The notes beneath the pieces are model-generated. The model was given only the letters and a program-made list of their open reading frames with translations, made no database searches and was not told where the DNA came from. From Caballeronia sp. Lep1P3 (GTDB lineage: Bacteria; Pseudomonadota; Gammaproteobacteria; Burkholderiales; Burkholderiaceae): a DNA stretch of 64,000 nucleotides. This document shows, piece by piece, positions 18,057 to 26,926 of this stretch. Positions within the stretch are counted from its first letter, which is position 1, and every line of letters begins with the position of its first letter. The DNA is taken from NCBI RefSeq assembly GCF_022879595.1, contig NZ_CP084268.1, positions 186,001-250,000 of the forward strand, written 5' to 3'. Both the position numbers and the translations under genes were made by a program.

Positions 18057-18254
18057 GACTGTGTCCTTCGGGAAAGCGGATGAATGCGATGCCTTTGAGC
18101 CTTCGCATCTTCGTATCCGTCGCAATCTACGCGCCGACGTCGAATCCGAAAAATATATTTAAAAAATGACTAGCATCGGATTTGGCTATGCAGCGTTTTT
18201 TGATCGCCGCACAATGCACGAAATGAGGGAGAAGAAAAAGCCGGAGTCATGTCG

Positions 18255-19181
18255 ATGGAAAGCCATCCTTTGCGCTATTCGCTGCGTCAGTTGCGCTACT
18301 TCGTCGTCACTGCCGAAGCCTTGTCCTTCACGGCGGCGGCCAAGCGTCTGCATATATCGCAGCCGTCCATTTCCACCGCGCTTGCGGAGCTCGAAGTGTC
18401 GTTCGGCGTGCAGCTTTTCATACGTCATCACGCAAGCGGGCTGTCCCTGACGCAAGCGGGACGCGACCTTCTTGGCCAGGCGCGCAATCTGCTGAAGATT
18501 GCAGAAGAATTGCAGATGGCCGCCAAGGAAATGGATGGCGGCATGACGGGCAGCATCGCGCTCGGCTGTCTGGTTTCGCTTGCGCCGCCGCTCATGCCGG
18601 GCCTCATCAGCCGTTTCACGGACGAGCACGCAGGCATCTCCTTTCGCACGGTGGAGGCGCATCAAGATGCGCTCCTGAGAGGCTTGCACGACGGCTCGCT
18701 CGATATCGCGCTCACATATAGCCTGGACCTTAGCGAAGACATTGCCTTCACGCCGCTGCTTTCCTTGCCGCCCTATGCGATCTTGCCAAGGACGCATCGC
18801 CTTGCCCGCGCACGCAAGGTCTCGCTCGCCGATCTCTTGCCCGAGCCTTATGTGATGCTCGACTTGCCGCATAGCCGCGAGTATTTCGCTGCTCTCTTCG
18901 ACGCTGTCGGCAGCCGCCCGGTGCCCGCGTTTCGGTCCTCGCAGCCCGAAGTCGTGCGCGGCATGGTGGCCAACGGTCTCGGCTACAGCCTGCTCAATTT
19001 CCCGCTCAAATCGAATCGCACCGTGGACGGCGAAGAGTTCGTGATTAAACGTTTCAAGGACAACGTCAACGCGACGATGCTCGGCATCGCGCAATCGCGG
19101 ACCATGAAGCCGCGTCAGGTCGTCCATCGTTTCGCGTCGTTCTGCGAGAACTATATCCGGCGCCTGCACTTGCAGTCATGA
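18255..19181 (+). CDS. LysR-family transcriptional regulator
   Basis: 308 aa. The N-terminal helix-turn-helix reads SLRQLRYFVVTAEALSFTAAAKRLHISQPSISTALAELE, followed by the linker helix and a periplasmic-binding-like effector domain. Start MESH at 18255 is preferred because GGAG lies eight bases upstream; the Met at 18249 is only two bases from it. It is divergent from the flavin monooxygenase and 175 bp upstream of the Rieske gene, so it can control both arms. It is clearly paralogous to the LysR at 24913-25818: both share SRxYFxxLF and SxxLVRGMVxxGxGYS-type sequence in the effector domain. Confidence 0.92.
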   Translation: MESHPLRYSLRQLRYFVVTAEALSFTAAAKRLHISQPSISTALAELEVSFGVQLFIRHHASGLSLTQAGRDLLGQARNLLKIAEELQMAAKEMDGGMTGSIALGCLVSLAPPLMPGLISRFTDEHAGISFRTVEAHQDALLRGLHDGSLDIALTYSLDLSEDIAFTPLLSLPPYAILPRTHRLARARKVSLADLLPEPYVMLDLPHSREYFAALFDAVGSRPVPAFRSSQPEVVRGMVANGLGYSLLNFPLKSNRTVDGEEFVIKRFKDNVNATMLGIAQSRTMKPRQVVHRFASFCENYIRRLHLQS

Positions 19182-19356
19182 GTCGCGCATGCAACGCGCG
19201 CTGCATAGTCAAAACCTTTGCGCTGTATCCGAAAACAATATTTTGGCTGGCAATTTGGCTTGATAGATTGATGTCCATGCTCCAGCGGGCCGCTCGCGAG
19301 AGAGATGAAAGCCTTGTGCGGCGCGCTCATCGAAGAAATCGAGGCAGGAGGACTTC

Positions 19357-20505
19357 ATGGATAACCCGGTGACGAAAACGCGCGTACAGGCGCTCGTCGA
19401 CGAACTGCGGACCGGTTGCGAACGGTCATTCAGCGAAGCGCGCGCCATGCCGCCGGGTGTCTATACGTCGCCTGAATTTCTGGCGCTCGAAGAGCGCGAC
19501 ATCTTTGCGCGCGAATGGCAATGCGTGGGCCGCGCAAGCGCGCTTAAGGCGCCGGGCGATTATCTGACCGCCCGCATAGGCGATCAGCCGATCGTCGTGT
19601 TGCGCGACGAAGCAATGCAGATCAAGGCGATGTCCAACGTGTGCCTGCATCGCATGTCGGTGCTGCTGGAAGGACGCGGTAACGTGCGGCGCATCGTGTG
19701 TCCGTATCACGCATGGAATTATTCACTCGATGGCGCGCTAAAGGGCGCGCCTTTAATGGACCGGCAAGAAGGCTTCTGCAAGGAGAGCTATCGGCTGCCC
19801 GCGATCCGCTGCGAACAATGGCAAGGCTGGATCTATGTGACGCTCGATGAAAACGCGGCGCCTGTCGCGACGAAGCTCGCGGAATTGAGCGAACTCATCG
19901 GCGCATACGGCATGGCGGACTACATCGAAACTTTCTATGAAGAGCATGTGTGGGACACCAACTGGAAGATCCTCGCCGAAAACTTCATGGAGAGCTATCA
20001 CCTGCCGATGCTTCATCGCGCGACTGTCGGCCCGCATTCGAAGCTGGAGGACATGGAATGCCCGCCGGGTCGCGCGGCGTTCAACTATCACTGGATCACC
20101 AAGGAAGCGAGCCTGCCCATCGGCAACGCGCATCCCGACAACACGCGCCTCTCTGGACACTGGCGCAAGACCACGGCCTTGCTCGCGATCTATCCGACGC
20201 ATCTCGTCACGCTCACGCCGGGTTATTTCTGGTATCTGGTGCTGCAGCCGCAAGGCGTGGGACAAGTGCATATTGGTTTCGGCGGCGGACTTGCGCCGGA
20301 ATTCGTCGCGGACCCGCAAGCAAACGCGCATATGGCGACGCTCAAGAAGTTGCTCGACGAAGTAAATGCGGAAGACCGGCGCGGCGTGCAGGCGGTCTTT
20401 CGCGGTGTGCATGCGCCGCTTGCGAAGCCGGGCCATCTGAGTCATCTCGAACGGCCGAATTACGACTTCGCGCGCTATATCGCGTCAAGGCTCGCGCAGC
20501 ACTGA
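19357..20505 (+). CDS. Rieske-type ring-hydroxylating/demethylating oxygenase alpha subunit
   Basis: 382 aa. The Rieske centre is C96-L-H98 with C115-P-Y-H118, 16 residues apart. The mononuclear iron site is in LAENFMESYHLPMLHR, with H215 and H220. AGGAGGA five bases before the ATG is the strongest ribosome site in the region. The length and the sequence around the iron site resemble the GbcA/choline-carnitine monooxygenase branch, which attacks quaternary amines, more than large aromatic dioxygenases; this is judged by eye. No ferredoxin reductase gene is nearby, so reductase must come from elsewhere. It heads the transcript that continues into the ABC importer 14 bp later. Confidence 0.9.
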   Translation: MDNPVTKTRVQALVDELRTGCERSFSEARAMPPGVYTSPEFLALEERDIFAREWQCVGRASALKAPGDYLTARIGDQPIVVLRDEAMQIKAMSNVCLHRMSVLLEGRGNVRRIVCPYHAWNYSLDGALKGAPLMDRQEGFCKESYRLPAIRCEQWQGWIYVTLDENAAPVATKLAELSELIGAYGMADYIETFYEEHVWDTNWKILAENFMESYHLPMLHRATVGPHSKLEDMECPPGRAAFNYHWITKEASLPIGNAHPDNTRLSGHWRKTTALLAIYPTHLVTLTPGYFWYLVLQPQGVGQVHIGFGGGLAPEFVADPQANAHMATLKKLLDEVNAEDRRGVQAVFRGVHAPLAKPGHLSHLERPNYDFARYIASRLAQH

Positions 20506-20519
20506 ACAGACAGGACTCA

Positions 20520-21707
20520 ATGACGATGTCGACCCCTTCCTTCATTTCGTTCTCGGGCGTGAGCAAATCGTATGACGGCGCGCACTATGTCGTCGACGAT
20601 CTGAACCTCGACGTGCGCAAGGGAGAATTCCTGTCGCTGCTCGGGCCATCGGGATCGGGCAAGACGACGACGCTCATGATGCTCGCGGGTTTCGAGTCGC
20701 CCACGCATGGCGAGATTCGACTCGACGGCAAACGGCTCGACGACAAGCCGCCGCATCAGCGCGACATCGGAATGGTGTTCCAGAACTACGCGCTGTTCCC
20801 GCATCTGACGATTGCCGAGAACGTCGCCTTTCCGCTTTCGGTGCGGCGTGTGAGCCGCGCGGAGCAAAAGACGCGCGTGAAGCGCGCGCTCGAGATGATC
20901 GAGTTGCCGCATCTCGGGAACCGCCGTCCGGCGCAATTGTCCGGCGGACAGCAGCAGCGCGTGGCGCTCGCGCGCGCGCTCGTATTCGAGCCGAGCGTCG
21001 TGTTGATGGACGAACCGCTCGGCGCGCTCGACAAGCGGCTGCGCGAAACGATGCAATACGAAATCATGCGGCTGCATCGCGAGTTGTCGCTGACGATCGT
21101 TTATGTCACGCACGATCAGGCCGAAGCGCTCACGATGTCCGATCGCGTCGCCGTGTTTTCCGATGGCCGCATTCAGCAGGCCGCGACGCCCACCGAGTTG
21201 TATGAGAACGCGCACAACGCATTCGTCGCGAACTTCGTCGGCGAGAACAACGGTCTGATGGGGCGCGTCGTCAACGTGGATCAACGGTGGGCAACGCTCG
21301 CGTTATCGGACGGCAACATGATTCGCGGACGCTGCGAAAGCGGCCTTCTTCCCGGCGACGAAGCCATGCTCGCGCTGCGTCCCGAACGCGCGCATATCCC
21401 GGGCGCCGAAAGCGCGCGCGCGGACGGGCACAGCAACGTGGTGCGCGCGCGCGTCGAGGAACTGGTGTATTGCGGCGACCATCATCGCGTGCATCTGACG
21501 CTCGGCTCCCGCGATTCGATGGTCGTGAAAGTGCCCAACACGCAGCGTCATGCACTGCCGCGTGCGGGCGATCACATCGAAGTGGCATGGCGTCACGACG
21601 ACTGCAAGATTCTCGCGGCAGCCGCGCCACGCAGCGCGCCCGCCATTCAATCCCCCACCGCGCCTTCACCATCCATCATCAAGACCGCACCCGCAGGAGC
21701 CAACTGA
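20520..21707 (+). CDS. Polyamine/opine-type ABC transporter ATP-binding protein (PotA-like)
   Basis: 395 aa. Walker A GPSGSGKTT is at residues 42-50; also present are the Q-loop VFQNYALFPHLT, signature LSGGQQQRVALARAL, Walker B VVLMDEPLGALD and switch H in VTHDQAEAL. After about residue 240 comes a TOBE-type regulatory domain (ALRPERAHIP, VEELVYCGDHHRVHL). The tail is Ala/Pro-rich. The start codon is the ATG at 20520; a second in-frame ATG is at 20526. It energises the importer formed with the genes at 21709-24904. Confidence 0.92.
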   Translation: MTMSTPSFISFSGVSKSYDGAHYVVDDLNLDVRKGEFLSLLGPSGSGKTTTLMMLAGFESPTHGEIRLDGKRLDDKPPHQRDIGMVFQNYALFPHLTIAENVAFPLSVRRVSRAEQKTRVKRALEMIELPHLGNRRPAQLSGGQQQRVALARALVFEPSVVLMDEPLGALDKRLRETMQYEIMRLHRELSLTIVYVTHDQAEALTMSDRVAVFSDGRIQQAATPTELYENAHNAFVANFVGENNGLMGRVVNVDQRWATLALSDGNMIRGRCESGLLPGDEAMLALRPERAHIPGAESARADGHSNVVRARVEELVYCGDHHRVHLTLGSRDSMVVKVPNTQRHALPRAGDHIEVAWRHDDCKILAAAAPRSAPAIQSPTAPSPSIIKTAPAGAN

Positions 21708-21708
21708 C

Positions 21709-22773
21709 ATGCGCAATCAACTCAAAGCACAATGCGCCGCACTCGCCGCAGTCGCCGTAGTCGCCGCTTCCACTTTCGGCGCGGCGACTGCTCACGCAGC
21801 GGAAACGCTCAACGTCGTGACATTCGGCGGCGCGTTCGAAGCCGCTGCGAAGAAGGCCTGGTTCGATCCCTTCACGCAGGCAACGGGCGTGACGTTCTCG
21901 ACCGAATCGTATGACGGCGGCCTGGCTAAGCTCTCCGCGATGGAGCAGGCGAAGAACACCACATGGGACCTGATCGACCTCGAAAGCAACGATGCAATCA
22001 CAGGCTGCGACGAAGGCCTACTCAAGAAGTTCGACAAGGCTTCGCTCGGCAAGACGAGCGACTTCATTCCCGGTTCGATCAGCGATTGCGCGGTCGCGAG
22101 CATGGTGTGGTCCACCGTCTATGCATATGACACGAGCAAGCTCAAGACCGCGCCCACGACCGTCAACGACTTCTTCGACTTGCAGAAATTCCCCGGCAAG
22201 CGCGGCCTGCGCAAGTCGCCCAAGGTGGCGATGGAGTGGGCGCTGATTGCGGACGGCGTCGATCCGAAGGACGTGTACAAGGTGCTCGGCACGCCGGCCG
22301 GCGTAGACCGCGCATTCAAGAAGCTCGACACGATCAAGAAGAACATCGTGTGGTGGGAGTCCGGCGCACAGGCGCCGCAACTTCTCGCGGATGGCGCCGT
22401 GGTCATGGTGCAGGCCTATAACGGCCGCATCGACGACGCGGTCAAGCGCGACCACAAGCCCTTCAAGGCAGTGTGGGACGGCCAGCTCTACGACTTCGAA
22501 TGGTGGGGCATTCCGACCGGCGCGAAGCACGCGGATACGGCTGCGAAGTTCATCGTCGCTTCGTCGCAGCCGAAGGCGTCGGCTGACTTGTCGAAGTACA
22601 TCGCGTATGCGCCGCCGCGCAAGGATGCGATCCCGCTCGTCGACAAACAGCGTCTCGCCGATCTGCCGACCGCACCGGACAACTTCAAGCGCGCGCTGCA
22701 AGTCAATGCAACGTTCTGGGCCGACAATGCGGACGCCATCAACAAGCGCTTCCAGGTCTGGCTCACGCAATAA
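21709..22773 (+). CDS. Polyamine/opine-type ABC transporter substrate-binding protein
   Basis: 354 aa periplasmic protein. A Sec signal peptide is cleaved near residue 30 (ATAHA/AETLNVVTFGG). The mature start is typical of the PotD/PotF-like group. Ligand-contacting aromatics are likely in WDLIDLES and IVWWESGAQAPQLLADG. GGAG lies nine bases before the ATG, which is one base after the ATPase stop codon. Two Cys residues (C in ITGCDEG and SDCAV) could form a disulfide. Ligand unknown; the neighbouring oxygenases suggest a nitrogen-containing compound. Confidence 0.9.
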   Translation: MRNQLKAQCAALAAVAVVAASTFGAATAHAAETLNVVTFGGAFEAAAKKAWFDPFTQATGVTFSTESYDGGLAKLSAMEQAKNTTWDLIDLESNDAITGCDEGLLKKFDKASLGKTSDFIPGSISDCAVASMVWSTVYAYDTSKLKTAPTTVNDFFDLQKFPGKRGLRKSPKVAMEWALIADGVDPKDVYKVLGTPAGVDRAFKKLDTIKKNIVWWESGAQAPQLLADGAVVMVQAYNGRIDDAVKRDHKPFKAVWDGQLYDFEWWGIPTGAKHADTAAKFIVASSQPKASADLSKYIAYAPPRKDAIPLVDKQRLADLPTAPDNFKRALQVNATFWADNADAINKRFQVWLTQ

Positions 22774-22797
22774 GCCAGCGCGCGACGAGAGTTCGAC

Positions 22798-24051
22798 ATG
22801 ACCGTATCGGCCCACGCTGCAGCCGCCGGCTCTCCGACGAGAGCCGAAGGCCGCGAAAGCTACCGCAAGGCACAGCATCGCGCGGCGCTTCGCGCGCTCT
22901 TGCTCGCGCTGCCGTTGCTCGTGTTTCTGTTGTCCACGTTCATCGCACCGATCGCGTTGCTACTCGCACGCAGCGTGCAGAACCACGAAGTGCCGGACAG
23001 CATGCCCGCCCTCTCGCGCGCGCTCGATGCATGGGACGGCGAAGGCTTGCCGAACGAGCATACGTTCGCGCTGCTTGCGTCGGGACTTGCGCAAGCGCGC
23101 GACAGCGGGCAACTCGGCAACGTGGCGCGACGTCTGAACTTCGCGCAGCCCGAGTTCCGCAGTCTTCTGATGAAGACCGCGCGCAGCGTTCGCGATGAAA
23201 AGCCGCCCGCATGGAAGCCAGCGCTCATCGAGATCGACGAGCGCTGGCGCTCGCCGGAAATATGGCGCCTTTTGAAGCGCGCGGCGCAATCGCCGACGCC
23301 TGACTATTTGCTCGCCGCCGTCGATGCGCAAGTCACGCCGCAAGGCTCGATCGCTTCGGTGCCATCTAACGCGGCCGTTTATCGCGAGGCGTTCGCGCGC
23401 ACCATTTCGATCAGCGCGACGGTCACGCTCCTGTGTCTCGTGCTGGGCTATCCGGTAGCGTGGCTGCTGGCGAACTTGCCCGCGAAAAGCAGCAACCGCC
23501 TGATGCTCTTTGTGATCGTGCCGTTCTGGACTTCATTGCTCGTTCGCACGACCGCGTGGTATGTGCTGTTGCAGCCGGGCGGCGTCATCAACAGTCTCAT
23601 GATGGGGCTCGGCCTCGCGACGCATCCGTTGCCGCTCATCTTCAATCGAACCGGCGTGTTGATCGGCATGACGCATGTGCTTCTGCCGTACATGATCCTC
23701 GCCATCTATTCGGTGATGAAGAGCGTACCGCCCGTCTATGTGCGCGCCGCGAAGTCGCTCGGGGCGCATCCGTTCATCGCGTTCGTGCGCGTGTACATGC
23801 CGCAGACGCTGCCCGGCGTCGGCGCGGGCTGCTTTCTCGTCTTCGTGCTCGCGCTCGGCTACTACATCACGCCGGCGCTGCTCGGCGGCGCGGGCGACGA
23901 GATGATCAGCCAGCTCATCGCCATTCAAACGAACGCGCAGCTCAACTGGGGACTCGCGGGCGCGCTTTCCGCGTATCTCGTGATCTTCACTGCCGTGTTC
24001 TATTTCCTGTTCAACCGCATCGTCGGCATCGACCGGTTACGCTTCGGTTGA
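22798..24051 (+). CDS. ABC transporter permease with large periplasmic insertion (PotB-like)
   Basis: 417 aa, about 110-130 residues longer than usual PotB permeases. The first membrane helix (about 33-58) is followed by a hydrophilic, helix-prone domain (about 60-195, rich in Arg, Glu and Ala) before five further helices. The EAA loop is VRAAKSLGAHPFIAFVRVYMPQTLPGVGAG. The insert would face the periplasm and could contact the binding protein. It sits 24 bp after the binding-protein gene and pairs with the permease at 24077. Confidence 0.9.
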   Translation: MTVSAHAAAAGSPTRAEGRESYRKAQHRAALRALLLALPLLVFLLSTFIAPIALLLARSVQNHEVPDSMPALSRALDAWDGEGLPNEHTFALLASGLAQARDSGQLGNVARRLNFAQPEFRSLLMKTARSVRDEKPPAWKPALIEIDERWRSPEIWRLLKRAAQSPTPDYLLAAVDAQVTPQGSIASVPSNAAVYREAFARTISISATVTLLCLVLGYPVAWLLANLPAKSSNRLMLFVIVPFWTSLLVRTTAWYVLLQPGGVINSLMMGLGLATHPLPLIFNRTGVLIGMTHVLLPYMILAIYSVMKSVPPVYVRAAKSLGAHPFIAFVRVYMPQTLPGVGAGCFLVFVLALGYYITPALLGGAGDEMISQLIAIQTNAQLNWGLAGALSAYLVIFTAVFYFLFNRIVGIDRLRFG

Positions 24052-24076
24052 TGCAGCGCGCATCGAGGAAACGTTC

Positions 24077-24904
24077 ATGCAAGACAAACGCAACACGGTG
24101 CTTACGGAACGCGTCGCCGCGCGCTGGGTGCGCCTGCATTCCGCGCTCGTGCTGCTGTTCCTGATCGCGCCTATTCTTGCGATCATCCCGCTTTCGTTTA
24201 ATTCGGGTTCCTACTTTTCGTATCCCATGCAAGGCTTCTCGATGCGCTGGTATCAACAGGCCTTGACGAGCCCCGACTGGCAGCGTGCACTCGTGAACAG
24301 CCTCGGCATCGGCGCGGCGTCCACGATCATCGCAACGTGTCTCGGCACGCTCGCCGCGCTCGGGCTCTCGCGTGCGCAGTTTCCGCTGCGCTCGGTCATC
24401 ATGCCGATCATCATTTCACCGATGATCGTACCTATCGTCGTGGTCGCGGCGGGCTTCTATCTGATCTTCGCGCCGCTCGGCCTCGTCAATTCGTATCCGG
24501 GCGTGGTCCTCGCGCATGCGGCGCTCGGCACGCCGTTCGTCGTCATCACCGTGACGGCTTCGCTGCTCTCGTTCGATCAAAGCCTGCTGCGTGCGGCGTC
24601 CGGTCTCGGTGCATCGCCGTGGACCGGGTTCAGGCGCGTGACCTTGCCGCTCATCACGCCGGCGGTTGCAACCGGAAGCGTGTTCGCATTCGCAACCTCG
24701 TTCGACGAAGTGATCGTCATTCTGTTCATCGGCGGGCCGGAACAGAAGACCGTGCCGCGGCAGATGTGGAGCGGAATACGCGATTCCATCGATCCATCGA
24801 TTCTCGCCGTCGCGACGATGCTGATCGTGTTCGCCGTGCTGCTCTTCGCGAGCATCAACTGGCTGCGGGCGCGCGCAGCCGCGGCGAGTCAGGCGCTCGT
24901 CTAG
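24077..24904 (+). CDS. ABC transporter permease (PotC-like)
   Basis: 275 aa inner-membrane protein with about six helices. The EAA loop is RAASGLGASPWTGFRRVTLPLITPAVATG, followed by FAFATSFDEVIVILFIGGPEQKTVPRQMWSG, which is typical of the PotC group. Second permease of the importer. It ends the plus-strand transcript Rieske, ATPase, binding protein, permease, permease, and converges with the LysR gene, only 8 bp between stops. Confidence 0.92.
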   Translation: MQDKRNTVLTERVAARWVRLHSALVLLFLIAPILAIIPLSFNSGSYFSYPMQGFSMRWYQQALTSPDWQRALVNSLGIGAASTIIATCLGTLAALGLSRAQFPLRSVIMPIIISPMIVPIVVVAAGFYLIFAPLGLVNSYPGVVLAHAALGTPFVVITVTASLLSFDQSLLRAASGLGASPWTGFRRVTLPLITPAVATGSVFAFATSFDEVIVILFIGGPEQKTVPRQMWSGIRDSIDPSILAVATMLIVFAVLLFASINWLRARAAAASQALV

Positions 24905-24912
24905 GCGTTGTT

Positions 24913-25818
24913 CTACGCGCGGAACGCTTCTTCCGCATAGTCGACGAAGCGTCGCGCGGGCGTCGTCAACGGGTTGCGCCTGAGCCACGCCGCTACGAGG
25001 CTCGAACGCGCGACGTCCTCCGCGATTTCCACCGACACCACTTCGTTGCCGTCATACGTGAGCGACGAAGGCGGCCGCGTGACGAGAATCGAGTAGCCGA
25101 AGCCTTGCCCTACCATGCCACGCACGAGTTCGAGCGATGGCGAACTGAAAGTCACGCGCGGCGTCAGCCCGAATGGTTTGAATAGATCGACGAAGTAGTC
25201 ACGGCTCGGCGCAACGTCGAGCAGGATGAGCGGTTCCTGATACACGTCGAAGAGACTGATTCTGGCTTGACCCGCCAATCGATGCGATGCCGGCAACAGC
25301 ACATAAGGGCTTTGCGGGCGCGTGAGAACGTGCGTTTCGACGCTCGCATCGAGGCCCAGCGGATAGACCATCACGAGATCGAAACGGCCTGCGAAAAGGC
25401 CTTGCAGCAGCTCGTCCTGATCGCCGTCGCGCACGCGTATCTCGATGCCCGGGTACACCGCGTTGAACCCGCGAATCAGCGCGGGAAGAAAGAGCGGCGC
25501 AAACGTCTCGAAGCAGCCTATGTCCACGCGTCCGGCCGATACATCCGCTTCGGCCAGCGTTTCCTGCTCGAATGCGCGGGCATTGCGCAACAACGCTTGA
25601 GCGCGTTCATAAAAGCGCGTGCCGGCAGGCGTAAGCGATATGCCTTGCGCGTGGCCTCTGATGAACAACTGCACGCCGAAGCTCTCTTCGAGCGCCTTGA
25701 TCGCGGCAGAAATCGACGGCTGCGCAATGAAGAGCCTGCGCGACGCTTCGGCGACGCTTCCGTGATCGACAGTCGCCACGAAATAACGGAGCTGTCGCAG
25801 CGTGAACGGTGCCGGCAT
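24913..25818 (-). CDS. LysR-family transcriptional regulator, paralogue of 18255-19181
   Basis: 301 aa. Helix-turn-helix TLRQLRYFVATVDHGSVAEASRRLFIAQPSISAAIKALE; effector domain with LLDVAPSRDYFVDLF and LELVRGMVGQGFGYSIL, which mirrors the upstream LysR. AGGGAG lies seven bases before the ATG. It lies downstream of the PhyH dioxygenase on the same strand (71 bp) and converges with the ABC permease. It may sense the same compound as its paralogue or a downstream metabolite. Confidence 0.92.
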   Translation of the reverse strand: MPAPFTLRQLRYFVATVDHGSVAEASRRLFIAQPSISAAIKALEESFGVQLFIRGHAQGISLTPAGTRFYERAQALLRNARAFEQETLAEADVSAGRVDIGCFETFAPLFLPALIRGFNAVYPGIEIRVRDGDQDELLQGLFAGRFDLVMVYPLGLDASVETHVLTRPQSPYVLLPASHRLAGQARISLFDVYQEPLILLDVAPSRDYFVDLFKPFGLTPRVTFSSPSLELVRGMVGQGFGYSILVTRPPSSLTYDGNEVVSVEIAEDVARSSLVAAWLRRNPLTTPARRFVDYAEEAFRA

Positions 25819-25889
25819 GCCCGCGCTCCCTGGAAAAGACGTGAACCGATGGTATCAGGCCGATTTTCCACGGGCGTCGGCAACGACAT

Positions 25890-26681
25890 TCATCCGACAA
25901 AAGGGAACTCGTCTTCGGGCAAGGGATCGCCCGCTGATAGCCGTTGCGCGAGATGCCGATAAGGCGGCGACGTCTCGCCTCCGCGATCGACGTACACGGC
26001 ATCGTCGCCGAGCCATCTGAACGACACGACGCGGCGCGAATTCGAAGCCTGCCTGTTTCCAGGTGCGCCATGCACCGTATGAAAGTTGAACGCAATGGCA
26101 TCGCCGGGCATGAGGTCCCAGCCGAGAATGCGATATTCGTCGCGATTCGCCTCGATATCGGGCATTTCTTCCAGCCCGTTGGTCGCGCGGTCATATGCGA
26201 CGCCAGTGAACTTGCGCGGCGTGAAGAGCTTGCCCCATCGATGCGATCCGGCGACGAACTCCACGCATGTATCGCGCGGCACCGGATCGAGCGGCACCCA
26301 CATGCTGACGCTTTGCCGCGCGCTCACACAGTAATAGGGTTCATCGTGATGCCACGGTGTCGCCTTGTCCGCGCCCGGCTCCTTCACGAGCACATGTTCA
26401 TGGAAGATGCGTGCGCGCTCCGACTGCATCAGTTCGCGTGCGATGCGGGCCGCCGGACTTTCCTCGACGAAGCGTCGAAACGGTTCGATGCGTTGCCAGT
26501 TGCAATAGTCGCCGAAGAAGCGCCCCGTCGTCTTTCCGGCGGTGTAGTCGCGAAAGTCCGGCCCCGGCTGAGTGACGTTCATCTCCACGCCCGAGCGCAA
26601 TGCCGCAATCCAGTCCGTGAATACACCGCGCAATACAGCGGCGCCATCCCGCGCAAACGCTTCCTTCTCTTCTTCCAGCAT
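25890..26681 (-). CDS. Phytanoyl-CoA dioxygenase (PhyH) family Fe(II)/2-oxoglutarate oxygenase
   Basis: 263 aa. The iron triad is H111-x-D113 in WHHDEPYY and H204 in FHTVHGAPGN; an Arg in SNSRRVVSFR probably binds 2-oxoglutarate. The stretch MWVPLDPVPRDTCVEFVAGSH is typical of PhyH proteins. GGAGG lies six bases before the ATG. Such enzymes hydroxylate or demethylate small molecules, including ectoine and halogenated or N-methyl compounds. Placed at the edge of the Rieske/importer block and codirectional with a LysR gene, it may add a further oxidation step. Substrate unknown. Confidence 0.88.
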   Translation of the reverse strand: MLEEEKEAFARDGAAVLRGVFTDWIAALRSGVEMNVTQPGPDFRDYTAGKTTGRFFGDYCNWQRIEPFRRFVEESPAARIARELMQSERARIFHEHVLVKEPGADKATPWHHDEPYYCVSARQSVSMWVPLDPVPRDTCVEFVAGSHRWGKLFTPRKFTGVAYDRATNGLEEMPDIEANRDEYRILGWDLMPGDAIAFNFHTVHGAPGNRQASNSRRVVSFRWLGDDAVYVDRGGETSPPYRHLAQRLSAGDPLPEDEFPFVG

Positions 26682-26926
26682 GACACGCCTCCCTTGTCGA
26701 CATGGCTAACGTCGCTCAAGAGTCGCACGACATAGGGCTGTGGCAAAGGATGAAAAACCTATAGGCGATAAAGGAAAATGCTTTCCGTAAATCAAGCGGA
26801 ATTGCGCTGACAGGAAAACAAGCAGGACAATCCGTCTGCGGAAAGACCATTTCACGCCAAAAGAAAGCACTTAGTCGCCACCGCGCCCATCCTTAAGGCA
26901 TTCGTCAGCAATCGTCGGTACGCTCG

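Noticed and set aside
22798..24051. Permease gene read as a fusion of two proteins or a frameshift
   Set aside because: The frame is continuous, the extra region is hydrophilic and bounded by normal permease helices, so it is an insertion domain.
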